DNA of 64,000 nt, taken from assembly GCF_021390435.2 (NCBI RefSeq), contig NZ_JAJVCN010000005.1, forward strand, positions 248,001 to 312,000. The letters are read 5' to 3'. Source of the stretch: Kibdelosporangium philippinense. GTDB taxonomy: Bacteria; Actinomycetota; Actinomycetes; Mycobacteriales; Pseudonocardiaceae. The stretch's first letter is position 1; each line of letters opens with the position of its first letter. A program made the position numbers and the translations under genes. A model generated the notes under the pieces. It searched no databases, was not told the origin of the DNA, and saw nothing but the letters and a program-made list of their open reading frames with translations. Below, one piece after another: positions 1-8,801 of the stretch.

Positions 1-1153
1 TGAGCCCGCCGCTGTGCACGCTGTCCGGATTGGCTAACACCGGTGGCGGTACCGCACCGTACGCACCGTGTGGAATGCCCAGTTTGTTCTTCTGCGCTTG
101 GATGTTCTCGCGGGCCGTCGTCTCCGCCTGGTGCATCCCTGTATCGGTGACAATGCTGTTGACCACACCAAAACCGATATCTGAGGCCGAACCACCGATA
201 CCCGGCGCCATGGCCGTGCCACTGGCCACCACCTCGGCCACGATCCCGGACTGGACCCCGTTCACGAGCTTCGTCCCGTGCGTTGCCCCCAGCCCCGCCT
301 TCCTGCCACCAGTGTGCGCGACAGACCCCGCCCCGCCACCCAGGCCACCCAAACCCGCCGACAGCCCAATCGACGTGCCATCCGACCTCTTGCCCGCCAG
401 ACCATCGGCCAGGGCCGTCTGGGCCATTTCCTCGTTAGCCTCCTCGACAACGTCGTCCGCCGTGTGCACGGCGATGGTCCGCCAGTTCTGCTTGACAGCC
501 TCCTTGAAGACCGTGGGCAAATTGCGGACGGCAATGTCCTGACCCGTCTGCTTCATCGCGGTCGTCACGATGTCGTCGAAGCCGCCCTTCGCGATCCGAA
601 CGGCCACGTTGTCCAGTCCGTGCGTGGCCACCTCGGTCACGACCTTGGTCATGATGATCGCCATGGTCTTGCGACTGACACCCAGCCGCACCAGCCGCAC
701 CATCAACTGCCCCAACGCGAGGATGAACGGCCACGACGCCCACAGGAAAATATTCGCCGCGATCCACGCCAACTCGTTCAATGTCCAGACCACCTGGACA
801 TAAATCCCGTACCGGCCGGACTCGATATTCTGCGCCTGCTGTTCCAGCTTCCACGCCTGCAGGTTCGCCATATCGGCCAGCGTTTCGCCCGTGCCGTCGT
901 TGAGCTTCGCCGCGAACTCCCGAAACGAATCCGCCACCCTGTCGCTGACGTTGTTCGCAACACCATCGACCAGCCTGTGAAGACCATCACCCGCCGACAC
1001 AATCCGCTGCGCGAAAGCCCGGTACGCCTCCGCCTGCTCACGCATCAAGCCGACCTGCCCCGGCGGCAGCGGCCCACCCGCGATCAGGATCGGCAGACCC
1101 TGCCACCCATCCGGAATGAAATGACTCTCGTCACCAGGCGGTTCTACGGACAC
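1..1153 (-). CDS. CpnT-like secreted polymorphic-toxin N-terminal region (3' end outside window)
   Basis: Translating the minus strand by hand gives one open frame from a GTG at 1153-1151 to the window edge, about 384 codons with no stop. Near the start is a DGWQGLPILIAGG-type stretch. It is followed by a long helical WXG100-like region, then a hydrophobic segment (IAANIFLWASWPFILALG) around residue 135, then an Ala/Gly-rich region. This matches the N-terminal half of actinobacterial CpnT-like/WXG100-domain proteins, which are exported by ESX-type machinery and usually carry a toxin at the C-terminus. That part lies outside the window, so the effector is unknown. The start overlaps the end of the WXG-like gene by 10 bases, so the two are probably translated together. 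The ribosome binding site is weak. Confidence 0.72.
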   Translation of the reverse strand, partial: MSVEPPGDESHFIPDGWQGLPILIAGGPLPPGQVGLMREQAEAYRAFAQRIVSAGDGLHRLVDGVANNVSDRVADSFREFAAKLNDGTGETLADMANLQAWKLEQQAQNIESGRYGIYVQVVWTLNELAWIAANIFLWASWPFILALGQLMVRLVRLGVSRKTMAIIMTKVVTEVATHGLDNVAVRIAKGGFDDIVTTAMKQTGQDIAVRNLPTVFKEAVKQNWRTIAVHTADDVVEEANEEMAQTALADGLAGKRSDGTSIGLSAGLGGLGGGAGSVAHTGGRKAGLGATHGTKLVNGVQSGIVAEVVASGTAMAPGIGGSASDIGFGVVNSIVTDTGMHQAETTARENIQAQKNKLGIPHGAYGAVPPPVLANPDSVHSGGL

Positions 1154-1428
1154 AGGGCGCTGGTCTCAATCACGACAACCGTGCAGGTGGCTCTGCCGAC
1201 CGTCGGACACAGGCATGTGTGTGTCCTCCATCTCCCCGCCCGTTTGGCGAAGACCGCGGCGAACTTCGTGCCGTTGTCGTCGTCACCGGAGATGTACTGC
1301 CCATCTGTGATGCCATCGAGCCCGGACCGCAACAGGTCGACCGTGGAGTAGATGCACTGCGTCGTCTCGTCGAATCCCGGGATGTACGTGCGGAGGACCG
1401 AGATGCTGACCCGAATCTCGCCGCTCAT
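1144..1428 (-). CDS. WXG100/ESX-like small protein (94 aa)
   Basis: The ATG overlaps the stop of the YbaB-like gene (ATGA), and the end overlaps the CpnT-like gene. The first 60 residues have the helix-GLDGITDGQ-GDD pattern common in small WXG100-like partners encoded before CpnT-like proteins. After the GDDDNGTKFAAVF stretch the residues become Cys/Arg-rich and unlike the family. A shorter C-terminus in another frame would also be possible, so a frameshift late in the gene cannot be excluded. Its likely role is as an export partner or chaperone of the downstream secreted protein; this is inferred from gene order. Confidence 0.6.
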   Translation of the reverse strand: MSGEIRVSISVLRTYIPGFDETTQCIYSTVDLLRSGLDGITDGQYISGDDDNGTKFAAVFAKRAGRWRTHTCLCPTVGRATCTVVVIETSALCP

Positions 1429-1829
1429 GTCATGGGCCTGCCGAAGAAGCCGTTGGCATCGAAGTCCTTCGGCAGCAACGCGTCCAGGTCGGCCGTACCG
1501 TCCATCATGCTCTTCAGGTCGAAACCCGGCGGCGTCATGGGCCCCATCAACTCGGCCATCTTGTCCCGGGATTCCGCCTGTGCCTTGGTGATGGTGTCCA
1601 GCACCGCCGCGGCGAGTTCCGAAGGGGTCAACCTGCGGTACGCCGTCGACGGGAACCGCACGTTCCGCACCTGCCCGTGTTGACCAACAGTCACCGAGAC
1701 CACCGTGCGCGGCGCGGTGACGGTCACCTCGATCTCGGCCAGCCCGCGGTGCACGTCCACAGCTTCCTGACGCCTACGCTGAAACTCGTCGAAGGCATCC
1801 TGCAGCTCCTGCTCAAAACGAGACACCAC
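1425..1829 (-). CDS. YbaB/EbfC-family nucleoid-associated protein (actinobacterial type)
   Basis: About 134 residues if translation begins at the GTG at 1829, which has a GAGGAG ribosome site 6 bases upstream; a second GTG follows directly. The longer ATG frame from 1949 adds an N-terminus with no family character. The sequence has an N-terminal coiled-coil helix (FEQELQDAFDEFQRRRQE) and a central sheet (VSVTVGQHGQVRNVRF), then a C-terminal helix, as in YbaB-like dimeric DNA-binding proteins. In actinomycetes such genes often head clusters with WXG100-like and CpnT-like genes, as here. Stop and next start overlap as ATGA. Confidence 0.72.
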   Translation of the reverse strand: MVSRFEQELQDAFDEFQRRRQEAVDVHRGLAEIEVTVTAPRTVVSVTVGQHGQVRNVRFPSTAYRRLTPSELAAAVLDTITKAQAESRDKMAELMGPMTPPGFDLKSMMDGTADLDALLPKDFDANGFFGRPMT

Positions 1830-2370
1830 GCAATGCTCCTCACGACTATCCAAATCAGTACACAGCAGCCCCGCCAAACAAAACACGAAAATGCCCTCGC
1901 CTCCTCCCATGACTGCCCGATCAACCCTCGGATACCACACGAACATCACCCGGCGACACGAGCGTGTCAGACCCGGATCCGCGAATAGTGCCGGCGCTGT
2001 TCCCTCAATAATCCGGCCGATCCGGCCCTGCGCGGGCTACTCGATCCCTTCCACGCGGCAGCGCTTCCGCAGTTCCTCGCCTACCCGCTCGGCACGGCGT
2101 TCAGCCTGGAGACCTCCTCGGCCAGCCACGCGGCCAGCTTCTCCGCCTCGGCCACCGAGCACCCGCGCGGAACCCGACGAACTTAAGCACCCGAGGAACT
2201 TCAGCAACAGCACGAAGCCCAATCGTGTCGGGCCACGCTTGCCGGCAACCTGCCCTAACTCGTCACCAACCAGCGTCCAATGCTCGATCAGAGCTCATCG
2301 TCATCGATCCTCCGCGCCACGCGCGAGCTACCCCCGCACCACAACACGGCCGTGCCCGCGCCGGCTGGGC
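1830..2370. other. No intact gene; decayed coding sequence
   Basis: About 540 bases between the YbaB-like gene and the GGDEF remnant. All three plus frames are open in patches. One reads protein-like between about 2018 and 2186 (ALRGLLDPFHAAALPQFL) and stops at a TAA. It has no start signal and I cannot assign it. This is probably decayed coding DNA linked to the GGDEF remnant. Confidence 0.3.
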
Positions 2371-2704
2371 AGCACCGTCGGCGTCCTGCTGGCCGACCTG
2401 GACCACTTCAAACAGCTCAACAACACCCACGGCCACATCGCCGGCGACCAGATCCTGCGCGCGGTCGCCGACGCGCTCAAACACTCCGTGCGCGGCTACG
2501 ACCTCATCGGCCGCCACCGACCAGATCGCAGCCGCCGCCGAACGCGTCCGCGTCTCGATCTCCCGCCGATGCCCCGGCAAGGCCACCGACTCCCACACGG
2601 CCACCTTCACCGCCGCCCACGGGCACCTGATCCAGGTAGAGGTCGACGCGCTCGACCCCGCCGACCTGCACGCCCTGTTCGACACGGCCATCACCCGCCG
2701 GTGA
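2371..2704 (+). pseudogene. GGDEF-domain (diguanylate cyclase) remnant lacking its active site
   Basis: One frame gives VGVLLADLDHFKQLNNTHGH, then AGDQILRAVADAL and RGYDLIGR. These are the metal-binding and core motifs of a GGDEF domain, including the RxxD inhibitory-site spacing. Just after LIGR, where GG(D/E)EF should follow, the frame changes near 2513-2518. The sequence resumes in the +1 frame with DQIAAAAERVRVSI, which in intact proteins lies well after the active site. The catalytic loop is therefore deleted and the reading frame broken, so no cyclase can be made. The intact cyclase at 53796-55106 has the same local order and makes the gap clear. Confidence 0.7.
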
Positions 2705-2774
2705 AACCCACACGCCCACGACACCGTGCTCCACGCGGAAGCACACGACCGGAACCGGCTGAACAACCTGTAAG

Positions 2775-3119
2775 TCAGCGCAGCGAGGTCCAGTCCAAGT
2801 CGTCCCCATCGCCATCGCCATCGCCATCGGCGTCGGGGCCGCCGTCGTCGTACAGGCCGGGGAACCGCCGCGGGTTTGGGCCTTCCCCAGTTGTCCTGGC
2901 CCAGCCAGGACTCCCGCCGATCGCCGCGCGACTGAGTGCGTCGTCGGAGGCGGTCCGCGCCATTTCCGCGTCCGGGCCACCGTCCTAGACCAGGTAGTGG
3001 CCCTGCCAGTCGCGGGCCAGCTCCACCCCGTCGTACGGCGAGCCGTCCGGCAACCCCAGCACGACCTCGGTCACCCGACCGTCCTCGTACTCGTCATCCA
3101 GCTCCACCCGCACGAACAA
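2775..3119 (-). pseudogene. Small acidic-tailed protein gene interrupted by an in-frame amber codon
   Basis: From a TTG at 3119, with GAGG upstream, the frame reads FVRVELDDEYEDGRVTEVV and on to GHYLV, then TAG at 2987-2985. It continues in the same frame with DGGPDAEMARTASDDALSR and GPNPRRFPGLYDD, and ends in a DGDGDGDGDD tail at 2775. Both halves read like one small actinobacterial hypothetical protein of about 114 aa, so the TAG looks like a point nonsense mutation, for example from a Tyr codon. The acidic tail is encoded by a run of CATCGC units on the plus strand near 2805-2840. Function unknown. Confidence 0.55.
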
Positions 3120-3220
3120 CGGGACCTCGAACCCACGCTGACTTCGCCGCGCTGCCGACCAGCGCCTGATCAGCCCGACGACACAGGAATACCTACTGGT
3201 CGCACGCTTCACGCAAAGGC

Positions 3221-5515
3221 TCATTGCCCCTTTCGCGCGTATCCCGACGGGCCCCCGGGTACGTCTGTGGCGTTGCCCAAGATTTCGTCCAAGACGTAGT
3301 GGGCTTCGCGTCGGGTCGCGACGATGACCTTCGTGCCGTAGGTGGTGTGCTGATCGGTCACGTGCGTGTAGGTCGACAGGACCTGCCCGCCGTGGATGAC
3401 CATGTCCCGGCCGGTCAATGTCTTGCCGCGCACCGGGAACCGCTGCCCGTCCGAGGAGGACAAGGTGCCGCTGCCGAACACCGCGGCCAGCGGCAGCTTG
3501 CTGTGGTAGCCGATGATCGCCAGGTTCGCCGCGCGCAGCGTCTCCTCACGGACGTACCACTCCGCGGTCCACGCCAGGATGTCGTAGGAGATCCCGCACG
3601 CATCCGCCATCCGCGTGAGCCCCAGGTTGGTGGAGTGGCTGATCAGCACCGCGATCAGGTTCCGTTTCAACTCCGGGCTGCGTGACTGCTTGCCGCCGGC
3701 GTGGGTGAAGCAGTCCAGCAACCCGGTGCGCTTGTCCAGCTCGATCAGCAGCGACACGATCGGCGCGAACGGCAGCATCGCGGTCAACTCGGCCTTCAAC
3801 GCGGTCGCCTCGGCCGGGATATCCTCGGCCGACAGCGGCGAGATCACCAGGTCCCCGGCGTCGTCCAGACGTACCGGCCCGTCCCCGGCGGCCAACACCT
3901 GCTCCAGTTCGCCCAGTGCCTGGTCCAGTTCATCCTCGGCGGCCGCCAGCGCGCGGGCCGGGTCGGCGGGTTTGCCCACGAGCTGGCAGAACTCCGCGCG
4001 CTGCGCCGACCATTTGTCCGGGGTGAGCAGGTAGGTGGCCGGGTCGGAGTAGCGCCGAGAGCCGGGCACGTACACATCGCCCGTGCGCAGCCCGTCGCGC
4101 AAGCCCAGCAGGGTGCACAACTCCCAATAGTGCCGGTGCGCGTTGGTGTTCCCCGACTTCCGTGCGGTGTCCAGGTAGCCGCGCCACCGCGTGGGCACGA
4201 ACCCGTCCGGCGCATTGGCAGGGACGCGCCGGGCGCCGGTGGCGTTGAGTTCCCGCAGGATCTCCACCGCCTCCAGCAACCCTGCCGCCGCGGTGCCCCC
4301 GGCGAACCGCACCGTCGCGAGAACCTGCGGGGTGAACTGCCGTAGATACCCGTACGAGCCGTCCAACGCGGCGAGGTGTCCGTGATCGCGTGGCAACCGA
4401 GGTTGCGCCTGCGCCATCGCCGCCCGCAGACGTTGCCACCCGATCCGCTCACCCCGGATCAGCCCGCCGATCTGCTCGTCGCTGATCTGCGGGTCGGTGA
4501 TGATGGCCAGCAGGTCGTCCAGCAGTGCCTGGCGGTCCTCCCCGGCCTTGCCCCGCTCGGCCAACAAGTCGCGCATCTTGCGCTCCGCCTTGCCTTCCCG
4601 GGCCGAGATCGCTTGGTCGAACAACCCCACGACCTCATCGAGCACGTCGGTCGCCGACTGCGCCAGCAGCGTCAGCAAGATCGGGTAGCGGCGCTGCGGA
4701 TCACGCCGTTCCAGCGCCTGGGCGGTCAGCCGACGCCCGACGGTGGCCAGGAACCGGCGCCGCTCAGCCGGAAGCATCGACAAATCCAGCGCATCCGCGC
4801 CCAGGTCGCGGAGAAACTCCAGCTTCGCGACCTCCGCCTTGATCACGGTCGGCGATGCCTCGACCGGCCCCGTCGACAACCACCGCAGGCGCGTCGTCTT
4901 GATCCCCGGATCGACGACCAGCAAGCCGTCCAGCGCGGCGCATCGCGCGTCGGTGAACTCGTGCGCCAGCCGGGCGAAGGTCTCCCGCTGCGCCTCCTCC
5001 CGCGCGTGCGCGACCCGTTTCACCACGGTCACCGGGCCCGGCCGGATCACCCGCGCCGAGATCAGGTACTCACACGCCAACCGGAACAGCAACGTGGGCG
5101 AGTCGTGCTCCATCGCCCGCGCCAGCAGGAACTCGTCCAGCTCCTTCATTTCCAGCGTCGTCGGCAACCGCCAGCTCAGATACTGGGCGACCAGACGCAG
5201 ATGCTCCGTCCGAGTCTTCGCCCGCCGGCCGTACGAGCGCAACACGGCCGGATCGACGCCAAGCTGATTGGCCAGCCGGGCCACCGCCACCGGAGGCGCC
5301 GTCGACACCTTGTCCGGCACGAAACCCAGCCACGGCAACGTACACAGACCAACAGCCAGGCCAAGCCGGTCCGCCGGGCCACGCCCACGGCCGGGATCGA
5401 CGAACGCGACGTCGGCCGGGGTGAGGGTGAAAAACCGGAACAACTCGTCCCGGCCGATCTCCGGGAAGCCCCGCAGACGCTCCAACTCCTCGTCCGCGAA
5501 CACCTGCGCCGCCAC
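3221..5515 (-). pseudogene. tnpA: Tn3-family transposase, C-terminally truncated
   Basis: A 764-aa frame. Tn3-family transposases are about 1000 aa. The N-terminus has the family DNA-binding region (DUF4158-like, FFTLTPADVAFVD). The catalytic domain begins normally and includes SSSDGQRF, the first catalytic Asp (about residue 689), and then THVTDQ and DEILGN. The protein then ends after a short unrelated tail (PSGYARKGQ). The downstream HYTDTxG Asp, the catalytic Glu and roughly 230 residues are absent. The DDE triad is incomplete and the enzyme should be inactive. No resolvase or second terminal repeat is seen on the truncated side. The deletion junction lies near 3250. Confidence 0.85.
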
Positions 5516-5566
5516 GCACGCCTCCAGCCAGCACCAAAGATCCCCAGCTCAGAAGCCTACCCAGCC

Positions 5567-5604
5567 ATATCCGCCCGAAATTTCCTGGTTACTACGGCGA
5601 CCCC
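5567..5604 (-). repeat. Candidate terminal inverted repeat of the Tn3-family element
   Basis: Read on the minus strand, 5604 to 5567 begins GGGGTCGCCGTAG and runs AT-rich toward the transposase, whose start is about 50 bases further in. Tn3-family ends are 38 bp and often begin GGGG, so this is the expected outer end. The opposite end is missing with the 3' part of the gene, so the match cannot be confirmed internally. Confidence 0.4.
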
Positions 5605-5632
5605 TTGGCTGCCGTGGGTTCAGCGCAAGTGA

Positions 5633-5680
5633 AGGTTCCTCGTCGGGAACCCAAGGGTCCACTCCGCCCAGGACCAGGGC
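5633..5680 (+). repeat. Left 48-bp terminal inverted repeat
   Basis: Begins AGGTTCCTCGTCGGGAAC and ends GGACCAGGGC. It pairs with 8802-8849 with one mismatch, at 5651. It contains an internal GTTCC/GGGAAC dyad of the kind bound by tyrosine recombinases. Confidence 0.85.
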
Positions 5681-5698
5681 TCGACCCGTGGGTTCGGC

Positions 5699-7300
5699 TC
5701 AACCCGAAGTGTCGCACTCGATCGCGGTTTCCAGAAGCTGACGTGCCGAGGCGGCGTAGCGGATCGCGGTCCTCTCATCGAGTCCGAACACGACCGCGAG
5801 GTGCAGCGGGTCAGGGCCGTGGGTGAGTGCCTCCTCCAGTTGCCGGTCGACGCGGAGGCGTTCGAGGGTGGCTTCTTGTCCTCGGAACCCGGCTTTGATC
5901 CAGAACCCGCTCACCGGGCCGAGTTTGAGTGCGGTCATCTGGTTGACCAGGAGGTGGGGGTTCGCGGTGGTGGGCCAGCGGGTGCGGCGGTAGTCCAACC
6001 AGTCGAGCAGGAGCTTGTGGGTGAGGTCGTCGAGTGGGCGGAGTCGCCCGGCGATGATCAGGCGTCGGTCGCCGAGATCGACATCGTCGAGCCGCAGAGC
6101 GCGGATGGCGCCGGATCGGGCGGCGTGGATCGCGGCAAGGGCGATGATCAGCCGGTCGGCAGGCCGGGCAGCTGCGGCGACGGTTCGCTGGACTTGGTCG
6201 TCGCGCAAAGGCTGGATGTTCTTCGAGTGCCGGTCGCCGACTCGGATGCGGCTCGTCGGGTTGCGGAACACGACGCCGTTCTTCTTGCAGAACCCGAACA
6301 TCGACCGCAACACGATCAGGGTGTGTTGGCGGTCCCTGCCGCGGAGGGGCGCCAGGGCTTCGAGCACGTTCTCCCGGGTGACCTCGCGCAGGTGGTCGTA
6401 GTTCGCGGACCAGTCGAGCAGGATCGGGCGGACTGCCCTGGCGTATTGCCGGACGGTGTGGATGTCGCGTGGCCGTGTGCGAGGCCCGCCGTTGCGCAGG
6501 TTTCGAAGCCAGGTCTCGGTTTCGCGGGCGATGCCCGGCGCGATTCCGTCCAGTTTGCCTTCCAGCCAGTCCTCGAAGGCGGGGCGGCGGTCGTCGACGA
6601 GGAGACCCATTTCGTTCAGGACGTCGGCGGTTCGATCGCAGCTGAGGCCCAGTGGTCGCAGGGCGGTGAACATGGCGACGTAGGACACCGTGTCGTCGTC
6701 GATGTGGTGGGACAGCAGGATGATCAGCGACCGTTCGACGTCGAGGCGGATGCGCCGGGGCCAGCCGCGTCGTTCTGCGAGCTGGCAGGCGACGTGCTGT
6801 CCCCAGCGCAGCCATGGGTTGTCTGGATTAGCGTCCATGGTTTCGTCGAAGCGGGTGTAGTCCCGTGGCAGACCGGGGAACAACACCGGCTGCGCCCACC
6901 GAGTGACAGGCCGTCCGGCTGGTGCGGGATCCGGCGTGCGGGGGCGACCTCGGCGCGGGTGCTTTCTGGGTGGCGAGGTGGACGCGCCGCGCGTGGACTG
7001 CATGTCGGCGAAGAACAGTTGGTGATGCCGTACCTGTTGCAGGAAGCGAACGGCCGTGGCGCCGGTCGAGTGCAGCGGGCGTCCGCTCTCCCGAGCCAGG
7101 ACCCTGGCCTGGGCCCAGCACAACCGGCAGTACTCACTGCGCACCGGCTCCCAGCGACCGCATCCGGCGCACTGGTCGACCGCGTACTCGCGGGCGAACA
7201 TGTAGCAGGCAACACAGAACCCATGCCCAAAGATCCGGCCCCAGGACAGGCAACTCACACAGGTGCGCGCCGGCCCGCGAACCCTGTGCTTCATCGTCAC
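5699..7300 (-). CDS. Zinc-ribbon tyrosine-recombinase-like protein
   Basis: 533 aa from a GTG that overlaps the HTH gene stop (GTGA). The N-terminus carries four CxxC pairs (Cys 14/17, 29/32, 44/47, 58/61), consistent with two zinc ribbons. The C-terminal half has the tyrosine-recombinase fold signals: an ARSGAIRALRLDDVDL box with the first Arg, an Arg in the ERLRVDRQLEEAL helix, and a final FGLDERTAIRYA helix with the presumed nucleophile Tyr. The usual catalytic His residues and Lys are not visible. It may therefore be a variant partner recombinase or accessory DNA-binding subunit. It is the last gene of the element and ends 19 bases inside the left inverted repeat. Confidence 0.75.
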   Translation of the reverse strand: MTMKHRVRGPARTCVSCLSWGRIFGHGFCVACYMFAREYAVDQCAGCGRWEPVRSEYCRLCWAQARVLARESGRPLHSTGATAVRFLQQVRHHQLFFADMQSTRGASTSPPRKHPRRGRPRTPDPAPAGRPVTRWAQPVLFPGLPRDYTRFDETMDANPDNPWLRWGQHVACQLAERRGWPRRIRLDVERSLIILLSHHIDDDTVSYVAMFTALRPLGLSCDRTADVLNEMGLLVDDRRPAFEDWLEGKLDGIAPGIARETETWLRNLRNGGPRTRPRDIHTVRQYARAVRPILLDWSANYDHLREVTRENVLEALAPLRGRDRQHTLIVLRSMFGFCKKNGVVFRNPTSRIRVGDRHSKNIQPLRDDQVQRTVAAAARPADRLIIALAAIHAARSGAIRALRLDDVDLGDRRLIIAGRLRPLDDLTHKLLLDWLDYRRTRWPTTANPHLLVNQMTALKLGPVSGFWIKAGFRGQEATLERLRVDRQLEEALTHGPDPLHLAVVFGLDERTAIRYAASARQLLETAIECDTSG

Positions 7301-7617
7301 AGCGGTGGCAGAGAGCGGCCGTCAGGGCGCTTGGGCGTTACTGCGGGTGCTCCAGCGGCGGCGGCCTTGGGCTGCTCGTCGGTGCCGGGCTTGTGGACCT
7401 GCTCCGGTTCGGGGATCAGCAACTCACCGATCTCGCAGCCCAGCGCCACGCAGATGACGTCGAGGTCTGACAGCTTCATGCTGGCCGGGTTTCCTGACCA
7501 CAGACCGGACATCTTGCCTGCGGAGATCACCAGGCCGTGCTCGGCCAGCTTGTGTTGCAACTCGCTGGCCTTCCAGATGCCTCGATTCGCGGCGGCGAGC
7601 CGCAGGTTCCACTTCAT
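7297..7617 (-). CDS. Small Cro/CI-type HTH protein of the recombinase element
   Basis: 106 aa from the ATG at 7617, which overlaps the recombinase stop as ATGA; a longer frame from 7977 is an artefact of the overlapping gene. The sequence KASELQHKLAEHG, then KMSGLWSGNPASMKLSDLDVICVALGCEIGELL, is a Cro/CI-type helix-turn-helix. A Pro/Ala-rich tail follows. It ends in a 4-base overlap with the zinc-ribbon recombinase. It probably represses the operon or acts as an accessory factor during recombination, in the position of tnpC-like genes. That role is inferred. Confidence 0.75.
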   Translation of the reverse strand: MKWNLRLAAANRGIWKASELQHKLAEHGLVISAGKMSGLWSGNPASMKLSDLDVICVALGCEIGELLIPEPEQVHKPGTDEQPKAAAAGAPAVTPKRPDGRSLPPL

Positions 7618-8690
7618 GACAGCAGTCCTTCCAGGCGCCCGGCGGCACGCTTCTGGCCAGCGACCCAGGCGTCTTCGATCCGGGTCCGGTGAACGTGGAC
7701 GTAGTTCAGAGTCGAGGCGATCCAGGAGTGTCCGAGCAGCTCCTGAATGGAGACCAAGTCCAAACCAGACAGATAGAGCTGGCTGGCGCAGAAGTGTCGC
7801 ATTACATGCGGCGTAAGCTTTTCCGTCCAACCCGGCAGATGCGCGGCGGTGGCTTGGGCCAATCCGGCGCGCAGGGCGTCGTCGCCGACGCGGCGGCAGG
7901 TTCCGTCGGCGTGACGACGCTCGGAGGGCAGCAGCGGTGCGCCAGGCCGGAGGTGATCGTCGTCGAAGTGCCCCCACACGTCCTCGATGAACCAGCGCAG
8001 GGTCCGGTCGGCGCCGTTGATCAGCGGCACCATCCGTTCCCGGGGACCGCTGCCCCTGGCGCCCTTACCAGCGCGGACGTGCAGTTTGCCGAACCGGCCC
8101 AGCTCCCACTTCACGTCGTCCAGGTCCAGGCCGCACGCTTCGTTCACACGCAGACCGACCTGGGACATCAGTTTCGCGGCGACGAAGTTGCGGGCGGTTG
8201 GCGCGAACTTCCGGCAGGTCACCAGCTCCTGCCGCCACCCGGCGAACAGCGTGTCGACTTCCTGGTCGGTCGGCGGGATGCGCAGCGCGGCCTGCTTGCG
8301 ACCGCGGGGCTTGTTCATCTCGTCGATCGGGCAGTGCACGACTCGGCCGGTCAGGGCGTGGATCTCGACCTGGTGCCGCAGTTCCAGGAACGCGAAGAAC
8401 GTCGTCAACGCCTGCGACCGCGCCAGCCGGGTGCCCTTCGCCGCGGAACGCAGCGCTTTGCCGAAGTAGGCGTCGGCGTCCGTCGGTTCCATGTCCCACA
8501 ACGGTTTGCCGAACCAGGCCCGGACTTGTTCGAGGTGGCCGACGTCGGAACTGATCGTGCCGTCGGCCAAGCCTGCCGAGGCGCGGGCGAGCACGAACCC
8601 GGCCAGCACGTCGGTCTCGAACTCGGCGATCTCCTCCGGGCTCGCTGGCGGGCGCCGCTCGCGCAGGTCCCGCACCACCGCCAGACTCAA
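7614..8690 (-). CDS. Tyrosine recombinase (transposase/integrase)
   Basis: 358 aa from a TTG at 8690 with a GGCAGGG ribosome site upstream. An N-terminal SAM-like core-binding domain (residues about 20-110) precedes the catalytic domain. The full catalytic set is visible: Arg181 (GLRVNEA), Lys209 (RAGKGARG), His295-xx-Arg298 (TPHVMRH), His321 (LLGHSWIAST) and Tyr330 (LNYVHVH). It should cleave and rejoin the ends of the 5633-8849 element or integrate it. First gene of a three-gene coupled operon; its start lies about 110 bases inside the right inverted repeat. Confidence 0.88.
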   Translation of the reverse strand: MSLAVVRDLRERRPPASPEEIAEFETDVLAGFVLARASAGLADGTISSDVGHLEQVRAWFGKPLWDMEPTDADAYFGKALRSAAKGTRLARSQALTTFFAFLELRHQVEIHALTGRVVHCPIDEMNKPRGRKQAALRIPPTDQEVDTLFAGWRQELVTCRKFAPTARNFVAAKLMSQVGLRVNEACGLDLDDVKWELGRFGKLHVRAGKGARGSGPRERMVPLINGADRTLRWFIEDVWGHFDDDHLRPGAPLLPSERRHADGTCRRVGDDALRAGLAQATAAHLPGWTEKLTPHVMRHFCASQLYLSGLDLVSIQELLGHSWIASTLNYVHVHRTRIEDAWVAGQKRAAGRLEGLLS

Positions 8691-8801
8691 CCCGCAGCCC
8701 TGCCTTCAGTCTGATCCGCACAACCTCGACCTGTTCGAGATCGGTTCACGAAAGCTGAAGTTGAGTCAAAACGGCAGGCTGTCACCCAAAGGAGTGAGAC
8801 C

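Noticed and set aside
278..1351. Long plus-strand frame (357 codons) over the left end
   Set aside because: It is Arg/Pro-rich antisense to the CpnT-like gene, whose minus frame has clear domain features and runs to the window edge.
2800..2845. CATCGC tandem repeat, considered as a microsatellite or protein-binding array
   Set aside because: It is explained by the acidic DGDGDGDGDD tail encoded on the minus strand.
5612..5699. Direct repeat CGTGGGTTC near 5613 and 5686, considered as a target-site duplication
   Set aside because: One copy lies inside the element, just within the inverted repeat, so it cannot be a flanking duplication; no partner is seen at 8850.
5801..7816. 671-codon plus-strand frame
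   Set aside because: It is the shadow of the zinc-ribbon recombinase and HTH genes on the other strand; it crosses both and shows no domain.
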